From the NCBI RefSeq assembly GCF_007489275.1, contig NZ_VLNR01000016.1, forward strand, positions 1-64,000: 64,000 nt of DNA, given 5' to 3'. Made by a program: the position numbers and the translations under genes. This document shows positions 16,365-26,388 of this stretch, one piece after another. This DNA is from Aquimarina algiphila. GTDB lineage: Bacteria; Bacteroidota; Bacteroidia; Flavobacteriales; Flavobacteriaceae. The notes below the pieces were generated by a model. The model ran no database searches and was not told where the DNA came from. It was given only the letters and a program-made list of their open reading frames with translations. The first letter of the stretch is position 1, and each line of letters opens with the position of its first letter.

Positions 16365-17918
16365 CTAACTCATCATCTTTTTGATATTTTTCTTATACCT
16401 TTTTAGTTCTTCTTTTACTTTATCACTCAACAAAAACAAACCTATCATATTAGGTACCATCATTGCAAAAACCATGGCATCACTAAAATCGGTCACTGCA
16501 TTTAATGTTGCAGCAGCACCTATCACCGTAAAGCAACAAAATATAAACTTATAAAGATATTCTGTTCGTTTACCTCTTCCAAAAAGATAGCTCCAGGCCT
16601 GGTAACCATAATATGACCATGCAATCATAGAAGAGAAAGCAAAAAGTAATACCGCAATAGTAAGCAGATATGGAAACCATGAAACACCACTCTCTAGTGC
16701 AGAAGCAGTGAGAAGAACTCCTTGCTCATCGCTGATTTCGACACCTGTTTGAATTTGCCCTGTAATAATCAAAACCAATGCAGTCATAGTACACACTATC
16801 ACAGTGTCGATAAAAGGCTCGAGTAATGCTACGAGCCCTTCACTCGCAGGAAAACGTGTTTTTACAGCACTATGCGCAATAGAAGCACTACCTACTCCTG
16901 CTTCATTACTAAAAGCTCCGCGTCTAAATCCCTGAATTAATACACCTACAAAACCTCCTAGCACTCCTTCTGGATGAAAAGCACCATCCCAGATCGCCCC
17001 AAAAGCAGCGGGAATAGCTGAGCTATATAGTACTAAAACGGTAAGTACTGCTCCAATGTAAATTAATACCATAAAAGGTACAATCTTATCGGTAACACTT
17101 GCTATTTTTTTAATTCCGCCAATAATAACAACCCCTACCAATATTGCCATAATAACTCCAAACACCCAACCCTGACCATGTAATATGGAATTATCTGAAA
17201 TTACAACATGATTAAGCAATTTAAAAGCCTGATTTACCTGAAACATGTTTCCACCACCAAAAGATCCTCCAATACACATAACCGCAAATAGCACTGATAA
17301 GACCTTACCTAATTTTGCATATCCTTTTTCTTTAAGTCCTTTGGTCAGATAATACATTGGCCCTCCAAATACCTTTCCCTCATTATTGATCTCTCTATAT
17401 TTGACCCCAAGAGTACATTCTACAAATTTTGAAGACATTCCTAATACCCCAACTACTACCATCCATAATGTCGCTCCGGCACCACCAATAGATAATGCAA
17501 TGGCTACACCTGCAATATTTCCAAGTCCTACAGTTGCAGAAACGGCAGTAGTTAATGCTTGAAAATGACTTACCTCTCCATTTGTATCTTTATTATCATT
17601 TTTTGCCTTAGTATCTTTTGATGATATATTAGGAGAAGGTGTATAAAACATTTCTTGTTCTGAGTTTTCTAAAGCATCATATTTACCTCTAACTACATTT
17701 ATTGCAGTAAAAAAACTTCTGATATTAACGAACTTAAAATATATTGTAAAATAACTCGCACCTAATATCAATACCACTAGAACCCAAGGAATTCCAATTG
17801 TTGATGTTATAGGTATTTCAGCTAAAATGGCATCTACAAACCAACTGGTAGCTTCTCCAAAGACATGATCAATATTTTTATCTAAATTTTGTTCTGAAAT
17901 AATATAAGGAAATAACAT
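16365..17918 (-). CDS. Sodium:alanine (amino acid) symporter, AGCS family
   Basis: 517 residues from the ATG at 17918; an earlier ATG (17960) adds 14 residues. About ten to eleven membrane helices are visible, with AGCS hallmarks: the ATVGLGNIAGVAIALSIGG substrate/sodium region, GGPMYYL, and GAFSNEAGVGSA. It should import alanine, glycine or similar amino acids with sodium, in keeping with a marine life. A charged loop (about 90-120, Lys/Asp/Asn-rich) is longer than usual. The downstream amidohydrolase and hydrolase genes follow on the same strand and could release its substrate. Confidence 0.92.
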   Translation of the reverse strand: MLFPYIISEQNLDKNIDHVFGEATSWFVDAILAEIPITSTIGIPWVLVVLILGASYFTIYFKFVNIRSFFTAINVVRGKYDALENSEQEMFYTPSPNISSKDTKAKNDNKDTNGEVSHFQALTTAVSATVGLGNIAGVAIALSIGGAGATLWMVVVGVLGMSSKFVECTLGVKYREINNEGKVFGGPMYYLTKGLKEKGYAKLGKVLSVLFAVMCIGGSFGGGNMFQVNQAFKLLNHVVISDNSILHGQGWVFGVIMAILVGVVIIGGIKKIASVTDKIVPFMVLIYIGAVLTVLVLYSSAIPAAFGAIWDGAFHPEGVLGGFVGVLIQGFRRGAFSNEAGVGSASIAHSAVKTRFPASEGLVALLEPFIDTVIVCTMTALVLIITGQIQTGVEISDEQGVLLTASALESGVSWFPYLLTIAVLLFAFSSMIAWSYYGYQAWSYLFGRGKRTEYLYKFIFCCFTVIGAAATLNAVTDFSDAMVFAMMVPNMIGLFLLSDKVKEELKRYKKNIKKMMS

Positions 17919-18011
17919 ATAATAATTTTCAGAGCAAATTGCCCTAAAAATAAACACCACAAAAGGTTAAGCACTATTCAAAATTCAACTCCTAAATGCT
18001 TAACCATGCGG

Positions 18012-19130
18012 TTACGTATTGTCTTTTAGTGAAGTATACTTAAGAAAACTATTTGCTTTTGCAAAGGCGATTAATTGCTCTTTACCTCCCGCCCCGCTTA
18101 TATTAAGCATCTTTTTGATTTGATGAATATGAGTCTGTAACCCATCAGTACTAATATGCATTTCCTGGGCAATCTCGGTATATGACTTATGATTTCCAAA
18201 ATGTGCAAGATATCCTAAAACCTCTTTTTGTCGTTCAGAAAGCTCTATCTTGGAGGTAGCTTTAATAGTTTTCAGGTCATTTTTTAATCGTTTAATGGTA
18301 TCCAAATGACTTTCGTTTGCTAATTTCAATTGTTCATTATCTCTTACAAGTTTGGCCTTTTGAACCTCCAGATTTTGTGTTAAACTTTGCTGTTGTTCTT
18401 TTTCGGATAGAAATTTCCAACTGTACAGCAGTATTGAGAATAACAGAATAAAAAGAAATTTAAATGAAATCGCTGTAATACTACCAAGCGTTCTCCAAAA
18501 CTCCTGATCTATAAATTGCAAAACTCTATCCTGCGGAATCATTCGATGTGAAACTGCTATCACAATAAGAACAAAGAGTGCAAATGTTGGCAAATACATA
18601 AACTTCATTTGCCTACCAACAAAAGCTTTATTGAGTTCATAAAGTAATGATATTGCGACTAATATAGAGATCGGAATATCGATTAACCAGATAAAATTAT
18701 TGCTTATTTCAGGATTACCATAAGAAGCCGCTATAAAAACAAAAGTGATCATCCCTAAAACACCACAAAAGAGACTTACAAATTCTCGCGCGCTAAAACG
18801 TTCTACTAATCGAACAATAATTCCTGGCTTTTTGGGATGTTCTATAGAAGGGAGTGATAGCATAATACATAATGAATTCGCCAATGAAATTAGTACTCCA
18901 AAATAGATAAGAACCTTATTCGTAGGTGACCATTGCAAGGCTACCACCATAATCAGATTAACTAAAGCTCCTAAACCCCATACAAATATGGCTAAACCAA
19001 ACCACATAATCCCTTGAATAGCTTTAACATCAGCTCCTCTAAGTTTTTCTTTGCTAAATATACGTTGAATTACAACTGCCGAAATAAGACAAACAATAGC
19101 CGTTACAGTATATTCTATTGTATTAAACAC
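18012..19130 (-). CDS. Seven-helix membrane protein with C-terminal LuxR-type DNA-binding domain
   Basis: 372 residues. Seven hydrophobic segments (about 5-24, 40-65, 72-92, 115-136, 146-164, 178-195, 215-240) are followed by a coiled coil (about 243-292) and a LuxR-like helix-turn-helix (about 297-360; ELSERQKEVLGYLAHFGNHKSYTEIAQEM). It looks like a one-component membrane receptor that controls transcription directly from the membrane. Ligand and targets are unknown; the neighbouring symporter gene on the same strand, 50 bases downstream, is a natural candidate target. The family is found in flavobacteria but I know of no studied member. Confidence 0.7.
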   Translation of the reverse strand: MFNTIEYTVTAIVCLISAVVIQRIFSKEKLRGADVKAIQGIMWFGLAIFVWGLGALVNLIMVVALQWSPTNKVLIYFGVLISLANSLCIMLSLPSIEHPKKPGIIVRLVERFSAREFVSLFCGVLGMITFVFIAASYGNPEISNNFIWLIDIPISILVAISLLYELNKAFVGRQMKFMYLPTFALFVLIVIAVSHRMIPQDRVLQFIDQEFWRTLGSITAISFKFLFILLFSILLYSWKFLSEKEQQQSLTQNLEVQKAKLVRDNEQLKLANESHLDTIKRLKNDLKTIKATSKIELSERQKEVLGYLAHFGNHKSYTEIAQEMHISTDGLQTHIHQIKKMLNISGAGGKEQLIAFAKANSFLKYTSLKDNT

Positions 19131-19274
19131 AGATTATCATTTACGTCTAAAGGTATTGAAATTTTGATCATTATCAATATCTATAAGGAAGTTGAGATCA
19201 GTATTGTAATTTATACAGATTATAATTGTGTTCAAAAGAAGTCTGGCAGTTTATAAAAATCAAAAAATCCTGAT

Positions 19275-19444
19275 ATAGCTCACCCCAGCAAGTATTTAAC
19301 ATCTCCCTACAGTAGTTTTTAAGCTTCCCGGCAATGTATTCATATTCCCCGGCACAGGTTTTAGGCTTCCCGGTAAGATTAGTATGCTCCCCTGCACAGG
19401 TTTTAGGTTTCCCGGCAAGGTTAGTATGTCTCCCTTCTGCCGGG
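19275..19444. repeat. 42-bp imperfect tandem repeats
   Basis: Two units of exactly 42 bases (19317-19358, 19359-19400), a 44-base unit (19401-19444) and a degenerate unit before them (about 19275-19316). Each contains TTTTAGG-like start, CTTCCCGG, TTAGTATG-like middle and GCACAGG or GCCGGG end. The block is much richer in G and C than its surroundings. Since 42 is a multiple of three, the minus strand stays open and would encode a 14-residue repeat (TNLxGKPKTCAGE), but no start or family supports a gene. Confidence 0.75.
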
Positions 19445-19566
19445 AAATACAACATTGGTGCAAGGAGTCTATTCTTGTATGCAAGGAAATGTTATAAAGT
19501 TCCTGGCAGGCCTAAATCATGTATGGAAGAAAAAAACAAACTCTAAGAAAGTATGATCATTATTGT

Positions 19567-19624
19567 GAATATAATGAAGTAATCTGTTGCTTATAAAAAG
19601 ATTACTTCGTCACTATTTATATTC
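19567..19624. repeat. Long inverted repeat (hairpin or cruciform)
   Basis: Inner arms of ten bases, GAAGTAATCT (19576-19585) and AGATTACTTC (19599-19608), plus outer arms of eight, GAATATAA (19567-19574) and TTATATTC (19617-19624). No T-run follows either side directly, so it is not a typical terminator. It lies between the tandem repeats and icmF. Confidence 0.55.
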
Positions 19625-19649
19625 ATCTTAATCATACTAACATTGTAAA

Positions 19650-19770
19650 TTCTAAAACGAGTTTGAGATAGTTGATCTTTAAGATTTTACTGAAGAAATC
19701 TCCTAACTAAGATAGATCCCAAAACAAGTTTGGGATAAGCGATCTCTATGCTTTTGCCAAAGCAAAAGCG
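19650..19770. repeat. Imperfect direct repeat and two hairpins downstream of icmF
   Basis: A segment near 19650-19682 (CTAAAACGAGTTTGAGATAG...) recurs imperfectly at about 19713-19748 (CCCAAAACAAGTTTGGGATA...). The second copy folds as an 8-bp hairpin (19715-19735). Next to it GCTTTTGC-CAAA-GCAAAAGC (19750-19769) is a perfect 8-bp hairpin ten bases behind the icmF stop. The latter may end icmF transcription although it lacks a U-run. Confidence 0.45.
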
Positions 19771-19779
19771 AGAGTCTGC

Positions 19780-22700
19780 TTACATATTACGTCGATACTG
19801 TCCTCCTACTTCGAATAAGGAAGCTGTGATTTGTCCTAACGAACATTTTTTACAGACTTCCATTAAAGCTTCAAAGATGTTTTGATTACTGATTGCTTTT
19901 TGTTGCAAATCTTTTAGCAATTCTGCTGTAACATCGGTATTTCCCTTCTGCAACTCGTTTAGCATTGTAATCTGATATTGTTTTTCTTCTTCAGTTGCAC
20001 GAATTACTTCTCCTGGCGTTACTGTTGGAGATCCTTTAGAGCTTAAAAATGTATTTACTCCAATGATTGGAAACTCCCCATTGTGTTTCAATGTTTCATA
20101 ATACAAACTTTCTTCTTGTATCTTACTACGCTGATACATGGTTTCCATAGCTCCTAATACTCCTCCTCGTTCTGTGATTCTATCAAACTCTGCTAGCACA
20201 GCTTCTTCTACTAAATCTGTCAGTTCTTCTATGATAAATGATCCTTGAATTGGGTTTTCGTTTTTAGCCAGCCCTAATTCTTTATTAATGATCAACTGTA
20301 TTGCCATTGCTCTACGTACAGATTCTTCTGTTGGCGTAGTAATGGCCTCATCGTATGCATTTGTATGTAAAGAGTTACAATTATCATAAATTGCATACAA
20401 TGCCTGAAGTGTAGTACGAATATCATTAAAATCAATCTCCTGAGCATGTAATGAACGACCAGAAGTCTGAATATGATATTTTAGCATTTGTGCTCTAGAA
20501 TTAGCTCCGTATTTATGTTTTAAGGCTTTTGCCCAAATTTTACGTGCTACTCTACCAATCACGGCATATTCTGGATCAATACCATTAGAGAAAAAGAAAG
20601 ATAAGTTAGGTCCAAATTTATTGATATCCATTCCGCGGCTTAGATAATACTCTACATATGTAAATCCGTTTGCCAATGTTAGTGCTAATTGAGTAATAGG
20701 ATTTGCTCCTGCCTCTGCAATATGATATCCGGATATAGATACCGAATAGAAATTACGTACTTGTTCTTCTATAAAATATTCTTGCACATCTCCCATTAAT
20801 CTAAGCGCAAATTCTGTAGAGAAAATACATGTGTTTTGTGCTTGATCTTCTTTAAGAATATCTGCTTGCACAGTTCCTCTAACAGTATTTAAGGTGGTCG
20901 CCTTAATTTCGTTATACACCTCTGCTGGTAAAACCTGATCTCCTGTAACCCCAAGAAGCATTAATCCAAGCCCATCATTACCTTCTGGTAATTCACCTTG
21001 ATATTTTGGGCGTTCTACTCCCTTTTCCTTATAAATTTTATTGATTTTTTCGGCTACTTCTGTCTCTAGGTCATTCTCTTTAATATACTTCTCGCAATTT
21101 TGATCAATTGCTGCATTCATAAAGAATCCTAACAACATAGGTGCTGGTCCATTGATCGTCATACTTACCGAAGTCATGGCATGAGTTAAATCGAAGCCAG
21201 AGTACAATTTCTTAGCATCATCAAGACAACAAATAGAAACTCCCGCATTACCAATCTTACCATATATATCAGGTCTATGATCAGGGTCATTTCCATACAA
21301 TGTTACCGAATCAAATGCAGTAGAAAGACGTTTGGCCGGCATTCCTAAACTTACATAATGGAAACGACGATTCGTTCGTTCTGGACCTCCTTCACCTGCA
21401 AACATTCGAGTCGGATCTTCTCCTGTACGTTTAAAAGGATACAGCCCTGAAGCATACGGAAACTCACCAGGAACATTTTCTTGCAAACACCATTTTAAAA
21501 CATCCCCCCAAGCTTCATATTTGGGTAATGCTACTTTAGGAATCTGACTATGTGATAACGATTCTGTATGTGTTTCAATTTTTATTTCCTTATCTCTTAC
21601 TTTAAATGAGTAGATAGGATCTTTATATTTTTTGACTTTGGTTCCCCAACCTGTAATAATTTCCCAATTATAAGGGTCAAGGTTAAGTTTTACTCTATCA
21701 AATTCTGCTAAAAGTAATTTTAAGAATACTTTCTTATCATCATCTTTTATATCTCTCAACCCATCATCGTCTATACCATTTTTGGATAAACCAAGAAAAT
21801 GAATATCTGCAACACTACAAATTGTTTTATAAATTCCATATAATTTTTGAGCGACCTCTACTTGAGTATTTGCTGTTTTATCATATGCTCTATTGTTTTC
21901 TGCAATTTCTGATAAGTATCGGGTTCTACTTGGAGGGATCACAAATATTTTTTCAGACATTTCTTTAGAAATATGAAAATCTGATTGAAGTGCTGCACCT
22001 GTCCTCTCTACGACTTTATCCATAATAGCCTTGTAGAGTGTATTCATTCCCGGATCATTAAACTGCGAAGCAATAGTTCCGTATACAGGTAACTCATCTT
22101 GTGGAATATCCCACAACTGATGATTACGCATATATTGTTTTTTTACATCACGCAAAGCATCCAGAGAACCTCTTTTATCAAACTTATTGATAGCTACCAG
22201 ATCAGCAAAATCTAACATATCTATCTTTTCTAATTGTGTTGCCGCCCCAAACTCGGGAGTCATTACATATAGAGAAGTATCACTATGTTCTAAGATTTCG
22301 GTATCTGATTGTCCTATTCCTGATGTTTCCAGAATGATGATATCAAATTCTGCAGCTTTTAATACCTCTATTGCTTCAGCCACATATTTTGATAATGCCA
22401 GATTAGATTGTCTGGTTGCCAGTGAACGCATATATACTCTCGGGGAGTTAATAGCATTCATTCGAATTCGATCTCCTAATAAAGCTCCTCCGGTTTTTCG
22501 CTTAGAAGGATCCACAGAAATCAATCCTATAGTTTTTGTCGGGAAATCAATTAAAAATCGACGAACCAATTCATCCACTAATGAGGATTTTCCTGCACCT
22601 CCTGTACCAGTAATTCCAAGTACTGGGGTTTTAGAGGTTTTATTTTTGATATGAATTTTATCTAAAGCATCTTTTGCTATTTCAGGAAAGTTTTCTGCAG

Positions 22701-23220
22701 CAGAAATAACTCGTGCAATTGCACCTATTTCTTTTTCTGCTAAATGATCTGCTTCTCCATTAAGGTTATCTCCTATAGGAAAATCAGAGCGTTGTACCAG
22801 ATCATTAATCATTCCTTGTAACCCTAGCTCTCTTCCATCATCAGGAGAATATATACGTGTAATACCATAATCCATTAAGTCCTTAATCTCTTCTGGAAGT
22901 ATTACTCCGCCACCTCCTCCAAATATTTTGATATGAGTTGCTCCTTTTTCTTTTAGCAAATCATACATATATTTAAAATACTCGTTATGACCTCCTTGAT
23001 ATGATGTCATCGCAATAGCATTTGCATCTTCTTGTATAGCGCAGTTTACTACTTCCTCCACACTACGATCATGACCAAGATGAATAACTTCGACTCCTGT
23101 AGATTGAATAATACGACGCATGATATTTATCGCTGCATCATGACCATCAAATAGTGAAGCTGCAGTTACTATTCTTACTTTATTCTTGGGTGTATACGGT
23201 GCTATTTGTTCCATTGACAA
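19780..23220 (-). CDS. icmF: Fused isobutyryl-CoA mutase (IcmF)
   Basis: 1146 residues in the order of IcmF: B12-binding domain (about 15-145, [11 protein letters not shown] with the cobalt-ligating His27, and [10 protein letters not shown]), a MeaI-type G-protein chaperone (about 195-420, Walker [10 protein letters not shown] at 205-213), a linker, and the acyl-CoA mutase barrel (about 550-1110, with [18 protein letters not shown] and TNRRFHY). The enzyme interconverts isobutyryl- and n-butyryl-CoA (some members pivalyl-CoA) with adenosylcobalamin, and the G domain protects and reloads the cofactor. The fused layout separates it from methylmalonyl-CoA mutase MutAB. It stands as a single transcription unit; the BtuF-like gene at 26389 may help supply cobalamin. 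Confidence 0.93.
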   Translation of the reverse strand: MSMEQIAPYTPKNKVRIVTAASLFDGHDAAINIMRRIIQSTGVEVIHLGHDRSVEEVVNCAIQEDANAIAMTSYQGGHNEYFKYMYDLLKEKGATHIKIFGGGGGVILPEEIKDLMDYGITRIYSPDDGRELGLQGMINDLVQRSDFPIGDNLNGEADHLAEKEIGAIARVISAAENFPEIAKDALDKIHIKNKTSKTPVLGITGTGGAGKSSLVDELVRRFLIDFPTKTIGLISVDPSKRKTGGALLGDRIRMNAINSPRVYMRSLATRQSNLALSKYVAEAIEVLKAAEFDIIILETSGIGQSDTEILEHSDTSLYVMTPEFGAATQLEKIDMLDFADLVAINKFDKRGSLDALRDVKKQYMRNHQLWDIPQDELPVYGTIASQFNDPGMNTLYKAIMDKVVERTGAALQSDFHISKEMSEKIFVIPPSRTRYLSEIAENNRAYDKTANTQVEVAQKLYGIYKTICSVADIHFLGLSKNGIDDDGLRDIKDDDKKVFLKLLLAEFDRVKLNLDPYNWEIITGWGTKVKKYKDPIYSFKVRDKEIKIETHTESLSHSQIPKVALPKYEAWGDVLKWCLQENVPGEFPYASGLYPFKRTGEDPTRMFAGEGGPERTNRRFHYVSLGMPAKRLSTAFDSVTLYGNDPDHRPDIYGKIGNAGVSICCLDDAKKLYSGFDLTHAMTSVSMTINGPAPMLLGFFMNAAIDQNCEKYIKENDLETEVAEKINKIYKEKGVERPKYQGELPEGNDGLGLMLLGVTGDQVLPAEVYNEIKATTLNTVRGTVQADILKEDQAQNTCIFSTEFALRLMGDVQEYFIEEQVRNFYSVSISGYHIAEAGANPITQLALTLANGFTYVEYYLSRGMDINKFGPNLSFFFSNGIDPEYAVIGRVARKIWAKALKHKYGANSRAQMLKYHIQTSGRSLHAQEIDFNDIRTTLQALYAIYDNCNSLHTNAYDEAITTPTEESVRRAMAIQLIINKELGLAKNENPIQGSFIIEELTDLVEEAVLAEFDRITERGGVLGAMETMYQRSKIQEESLYYETLKHNGEFPIIGVNTFLSSKGSPTVTPGEVIRATEEEKQYQITMLNELQKGNTDVTAELLKDLQQKAISNQNIFEALMEVCKKCSLGQITASLFEVGGQYRRNM

Positions 23221-23496
23221 TAAAAAGTGATTTTTACGCCGCTAATTTACGAAATATGCAGCGAAAAGGATTATTTTTTTAGAATTATATAATTTTTTTA
23301 ACCTGTCTGGTATTTACATTATTCATAGTTCAAATTTAGCACTAATTATAGTTGTTTTTTTAAAAAATATGCACTGATAACAGCAATCTATTTCTAATTG
23401 ATTAAAAACAAAGTAAAACCGTCAACCTTTGGATAAAATGTTTGTAGAAATAGCCTCAATAATAGTAAGTTTATCATCAGAAAAAAACCAAACTTC

Positions 23497-24351
23497 ATGA
23501 AAGAAACCACTTTATTGATCAACTGCCCCGACAAAAAAGGAATCATCGCTACTGTAACCAATTTCATTCTGTCAAAAAAGGGGAACACGATATATATAGA
23601 GCAACATGTCGATCGTGAGTTAAAGGAGTTTTTTATGCGGCTGGAATGTGAGTTTGATCAAGACGAAGAAAAATTAGCTTTATTTAAAGAATTATTTAAT
23701 ACTCATGTTGCAAAAAACTATAATATGCATTGGGAAATGTATAATACAGAAAAAAAGCCTAAAATGGCTCTTTTTGTTTCTAAATACGATCATTGCCTTT
23801 ATGATATTTTAGGAAGGCATGCTTCGGGTGAGTTAAAAGTAAAGATTCCCATTATTATAAGTAATCATAATGATCTTGCTCCTATAGCAAAAGCTTTTAA
23901 TATTCCTTTTAAACATATTCCGGTTACTAAAGCTACCAAAGAAGAAGCAGAAGCACAACAGTTAGAAATTCTTAGAGAGCATAAAATTGACTTTATAGTT
24001 CTTGCCAGATATATGCAGATTCTCTCTGCTAATTTTGTGGATCGGTTTACTCATAAGATCATAAACATACATCATTCTTTCTTACCTGCATTCCCGGGGG
24101 CTAAACCTTATCATTCGGCTTATGAAAGAGGTGTAAAGATTATTGGTGCTACCAGTCACTATGTGACTTCAGATCTTGATGAAGGTCCAATTATCGAACA
24201 AGAGATCGTTCGTGTATCACATATTCATAACGTACAGGATTTTATTCTAAAAGGTCGCGATCTCGAAAAAATTGTATTATCACGAGCGATTAAACATCAT
24301 ATTGAAAGAAAGGTTTTAGTTTATAATAACAAAACCGTTATTTTTTCATAG
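23497..24351 (+). CDS. purU: Formyltetrahydrofolate deformylase
   Basis: 284 residues: an ACT domain (1-80; INCPDKKGIIATVTNFI) and a formyl-transferase-type catalytic domain (about 88-284) with ISNH, HHSFLPAFPGAKPY and DLDEGPIIEQ, which supply the Asn-His-Asp catalytic set. It splits 10-formyl-tetrahydrofolate into formate and tetrahydrofolate, balancing one-carbon pools and feeding formate to PurT. The ACT domain suggests control by an amino acid (Met/Gly in E. coli). A DUF4197 lipoprotein gene follows 61 bases later and may share its transcript. Confidence 0.95.
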   Translation: MKETTLLINCPDKKGIIATVTNFILSKKGNTIYIEQHVDRELKEFFMRLECEFDQDEEKLALFKELFNTHVAKNYNMHWEMYNTEKKPKMALFVSKYDHCLYDILGRHASGELKVKIPIIISNHNDLAPIAKAFNIPFKHIPVTKATKEEAEAQQLEILREHKIDFIVLARYMQILSANFVDRFTHKIINIHHSFLPAFPGAKPYHSAYERGVKIIGATSHYVTSDLDEGPIIEQEIVRVSHIHNVQDFILKGRDLEKIVLSRAIKHHIERKVLVYNNKTVIFS

Positions 24352-24412
24352 TTATTATTTAAATTAGTCCCATCTAGTACAACACTATGTTAACCCCATA
24401 ACTCGATCATCT

Positions 24413-25123
24413 ATGAAAAAGTCTATTGCTTTACTGTGTATCTTTATATTATCAAGCTGTGCAGAACTACAGCAAGTTGTAAATAGCCTTCCCCAAACCA
24501 CTGGAGGTTTTGGAATAAGTAATATCGATATTGCCAATGGACTGAGAGAAGCTTTGGATAACGGAATCGACAAACAAGTTGCTAAACTTACATTAAAAGA
24601 TGGTTTTTACAGAAATCAACTGGTAAAGATCTTACTTCCCCAAGAATTACGAAAGGTAGACAAAACATTAAGAGATGTTGGATTAAGTAAACTTGCTGAT
24701 GAAGGGCTAAAAGTACTCAACCGAGCCGCAGAAGACGCTGTAAAAGAAGCTACACCTATATTTGTAAATGCAGTAAAACAAATTACATTTACAGATGCAA
24801 AACAAATTCTTCTTGGGAATGACAATGCTGCAACTTCATATCTAAAAAATAGAACTCGAAGTCAACTTTACCAAAAGTTCAACCCGGTAATTAACAAATC
24901 ATTCTCTAAAGTAGGTGCTGATAAAATCTGGTCCAGTATTATCCAAAAATACAATGCGATACCATTAACAAATAATGTTAATCCTGATTTAACAGATTAT
25001 GTTACAAACGAAGCTCTTAAAGGAGTGTATACTATGATCGCTGTCGAAGAAAAAGATATTAGAACCAAGCTTAGTTCCAGAACAACAGATTTATTGAAAA
25101 AAGTATTTGCTTTACAGGACTAA
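24413..25123 (+). CDS. DUF4197 lipoprotein
   Basis: 236 residues with a lipobox (LSSC). The body is all-helical and matches DUF4197: GLREALDNGIDKQVAKL, a DGFYRNQLVKILLP stretch and the end ...DIRTKLSSRTTDLLKKVFALQD. Members are short periplasmic or outer-membrane lipoproteins in Bacteroidota and Proteobacteria, without known function. The gene follows purU on the same strand. Nothing in the sequence suggests an enzyme site. Confidence 0.85.
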   Translation: MKKSIALLCIFILSSCAELQQVVNSLPQTTGGFGISNIDIANGLREALDNGIDKQVAKLTLKDGFYRNQLVKILLPQELRKVDKTLRDVGLSKLADEGLKVLNRAAEDAVKEATPIFVNAVKQITFTDAKQILLGNDNAATSYLKNRTRSQLYQKFNPVINKSFSKVGADKIWSSIIQKYNAIPLTNNVNPDLTDYVTNEALKGVYTMIAVEEKDIRTKLSSRTTDLLKKVFALQD

Positions 25124-25278
25124 TACCTGTCCCAAATTATAAAAATATTCAAAGATTAAACAAGAGTTAAAGTACACTTATCTAGATTTATCACAACTTT
25201 AGATAATGTTAACTCATAATTAAGAATGATGTTTTTTATTAACCGGTACTTTTGTAGCAAATATTAAGAGAACAAAAA

Positions 25279-25449
25279 ATGTTTGCCTGGTTTAGAAATA
25301 AAAATGAATTACAAAAATTACAAAGTAATTATTGTAAACTAATGAAGAGTTCATATAAATTGGCACTCAAAGATAAATCCAAGAGTGATGAATTACATGA
25401 AAAAGCGGATAGAATTATGGCACAAATAAAACAAATTGAAGGGCAATAG
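25279..25449 (+). CDS. Lacal_2735 family small protein
   Basis: 56 residues, starting MFAWFRNKNELQKLQ and ending ADRIMAQIKQIEGQ. The start with an aromatic/basic tip, then two charged helices with a conserved YxxLMxxSYKLALxDK-like turn, matches the small Lacal_2735 family known only from flavobacteria. Function unknown. It is too short for many gene finders. It is followed by the convergent alpha/beta hydrolase gene ten bases later. Confidence 0.75.
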   Translation: MFAWFRNKNELQKLQSNYCKLMKSSYKLALKDKSKSDELHEKADRIMAQIKQIEGQ

Positions 25450-25459
25450 CAGAGGTTGT

Positions 25460-26239
25460 TTAAAACTGACCAATAAACGCTATGGATTCTTTATTAAATA
25501 CTTCTGGTTGTTCTACATTTACTACATGACCCGAATTTTTAATTACCAGTAATTCTGAAAATTTATGAACTGATACTACTTTTTTTATAGTAGGCAAGAA
25601 AAGATGATCTTCTTCTCCCATCATATAGAGTGTTCGAATATTAATGTCTTTGGCTCTAAAGAAGCGTAATAATGGATTAATCTCAGAAGTTAACCTAAAC
25701 CAACGAATAAATTCTTTTTGATATAATTTTTTTGCTTCATTAGCAAACAATAACCTGGATTGTTTATGATTCTTTTTAGGCATGATGATAAAAGCAAATA
25801 ACTTATATAACATCATGTATGGAACTACAGATTTGAATACAACTCCTAATCGCATCAAAACCTGAGACCTGAAATTTAATTTCATAATTGCTCCACCCAT
25901 AATCATACTGGATACAAGATCAGGATATTTTTCTGCTAAATTTCTTATCAATATTGTTCCTAAGGAGATACCAACAAAATGGGATTTCTCAATTTTTTCT
26001 TTCTCAATAACCTCTACAATATCTTCTGTTATCGAATCAAAAGTATATTTAGAATTAAAAGCATCTTTAAGAACCGGTTTAGAATTACCATGTCCTCTAA
26101 GATCTAATAATAATATATTGAAATGTTTTCTAAATTCTCGTACTTGCTTAAACCAAATAGAAGAACTACCTCCTGCTCCATGAACAAAAGTTACCCATAC
26201 CTTACTTTTAGGATGTTTGTATACTGAATAATTAAGCAA
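25460..26239 (-). CDS. Alpha/beta hydrolase
   Basis: 259 residues, cytoplasmic. Oxyanion region VHGAGGSSSIW (about 19-29), DLRGHGNSKP, nucleophile elbow GISLG with its Ser near residue 90, acid in MGEEDHLF and catalytic His in NSGHVVNVEQPE. The triad is complete, as in esterases, haloperoxidase-like and MhpC-like hydrolases. The substrate cannot be told. It stands alone on the minus strand, converging with the Lacal_2735 gene. Confidence 0.85.
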   Translation of the reverse strand: MLNYSVYKHPKSKVWVTFVHGAGGSSSIWFKQVREFRKHFNILLLDLRGHGNSKPVLKDAFNSKYTFDSITEDIVEVIEKEKIEKSHFVGISLGTILIRNLAEKYPDLVSSMIMGGAIMKLNFRSQVLMRLGVVFKSVVPYMMLYKLFAFIIMPKKNHKQSRLLFANEAKKLYQKEFIRWFRLTSEINPLLRFFRAKDINIRTLYMMGEEDHLFLPTIKKVVSVHKFSELLVIKNSGHVVNVEQPEVFNKESIAFIGQF

Positions 26240-26388
26240 TAAGTATATTTTTTAAAAGCATCAAAAGTATGAACTTATTTTATATAATAGGTGTACATAT
26301 CCAAAATAAAGCATCAAATCTTACTTAATCTTAACAATCTATACAGAAATGTTCACCTCTTTGACTCTAATTTATCTGAAAAAACAGG

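Noticed and set aside
19275..19444. CRISPR-like look of the repeats
   Set aside because: The units are directly adjacent with no unique spacers, and no cas genes are near.
19198..19455. Minus-strand frame with 14-residue repeats (GKPKTCAGE)
   Set aside because: Openness follows from a repeat length divisible by three; other frames also stay open. No signal, no family, no promoter.
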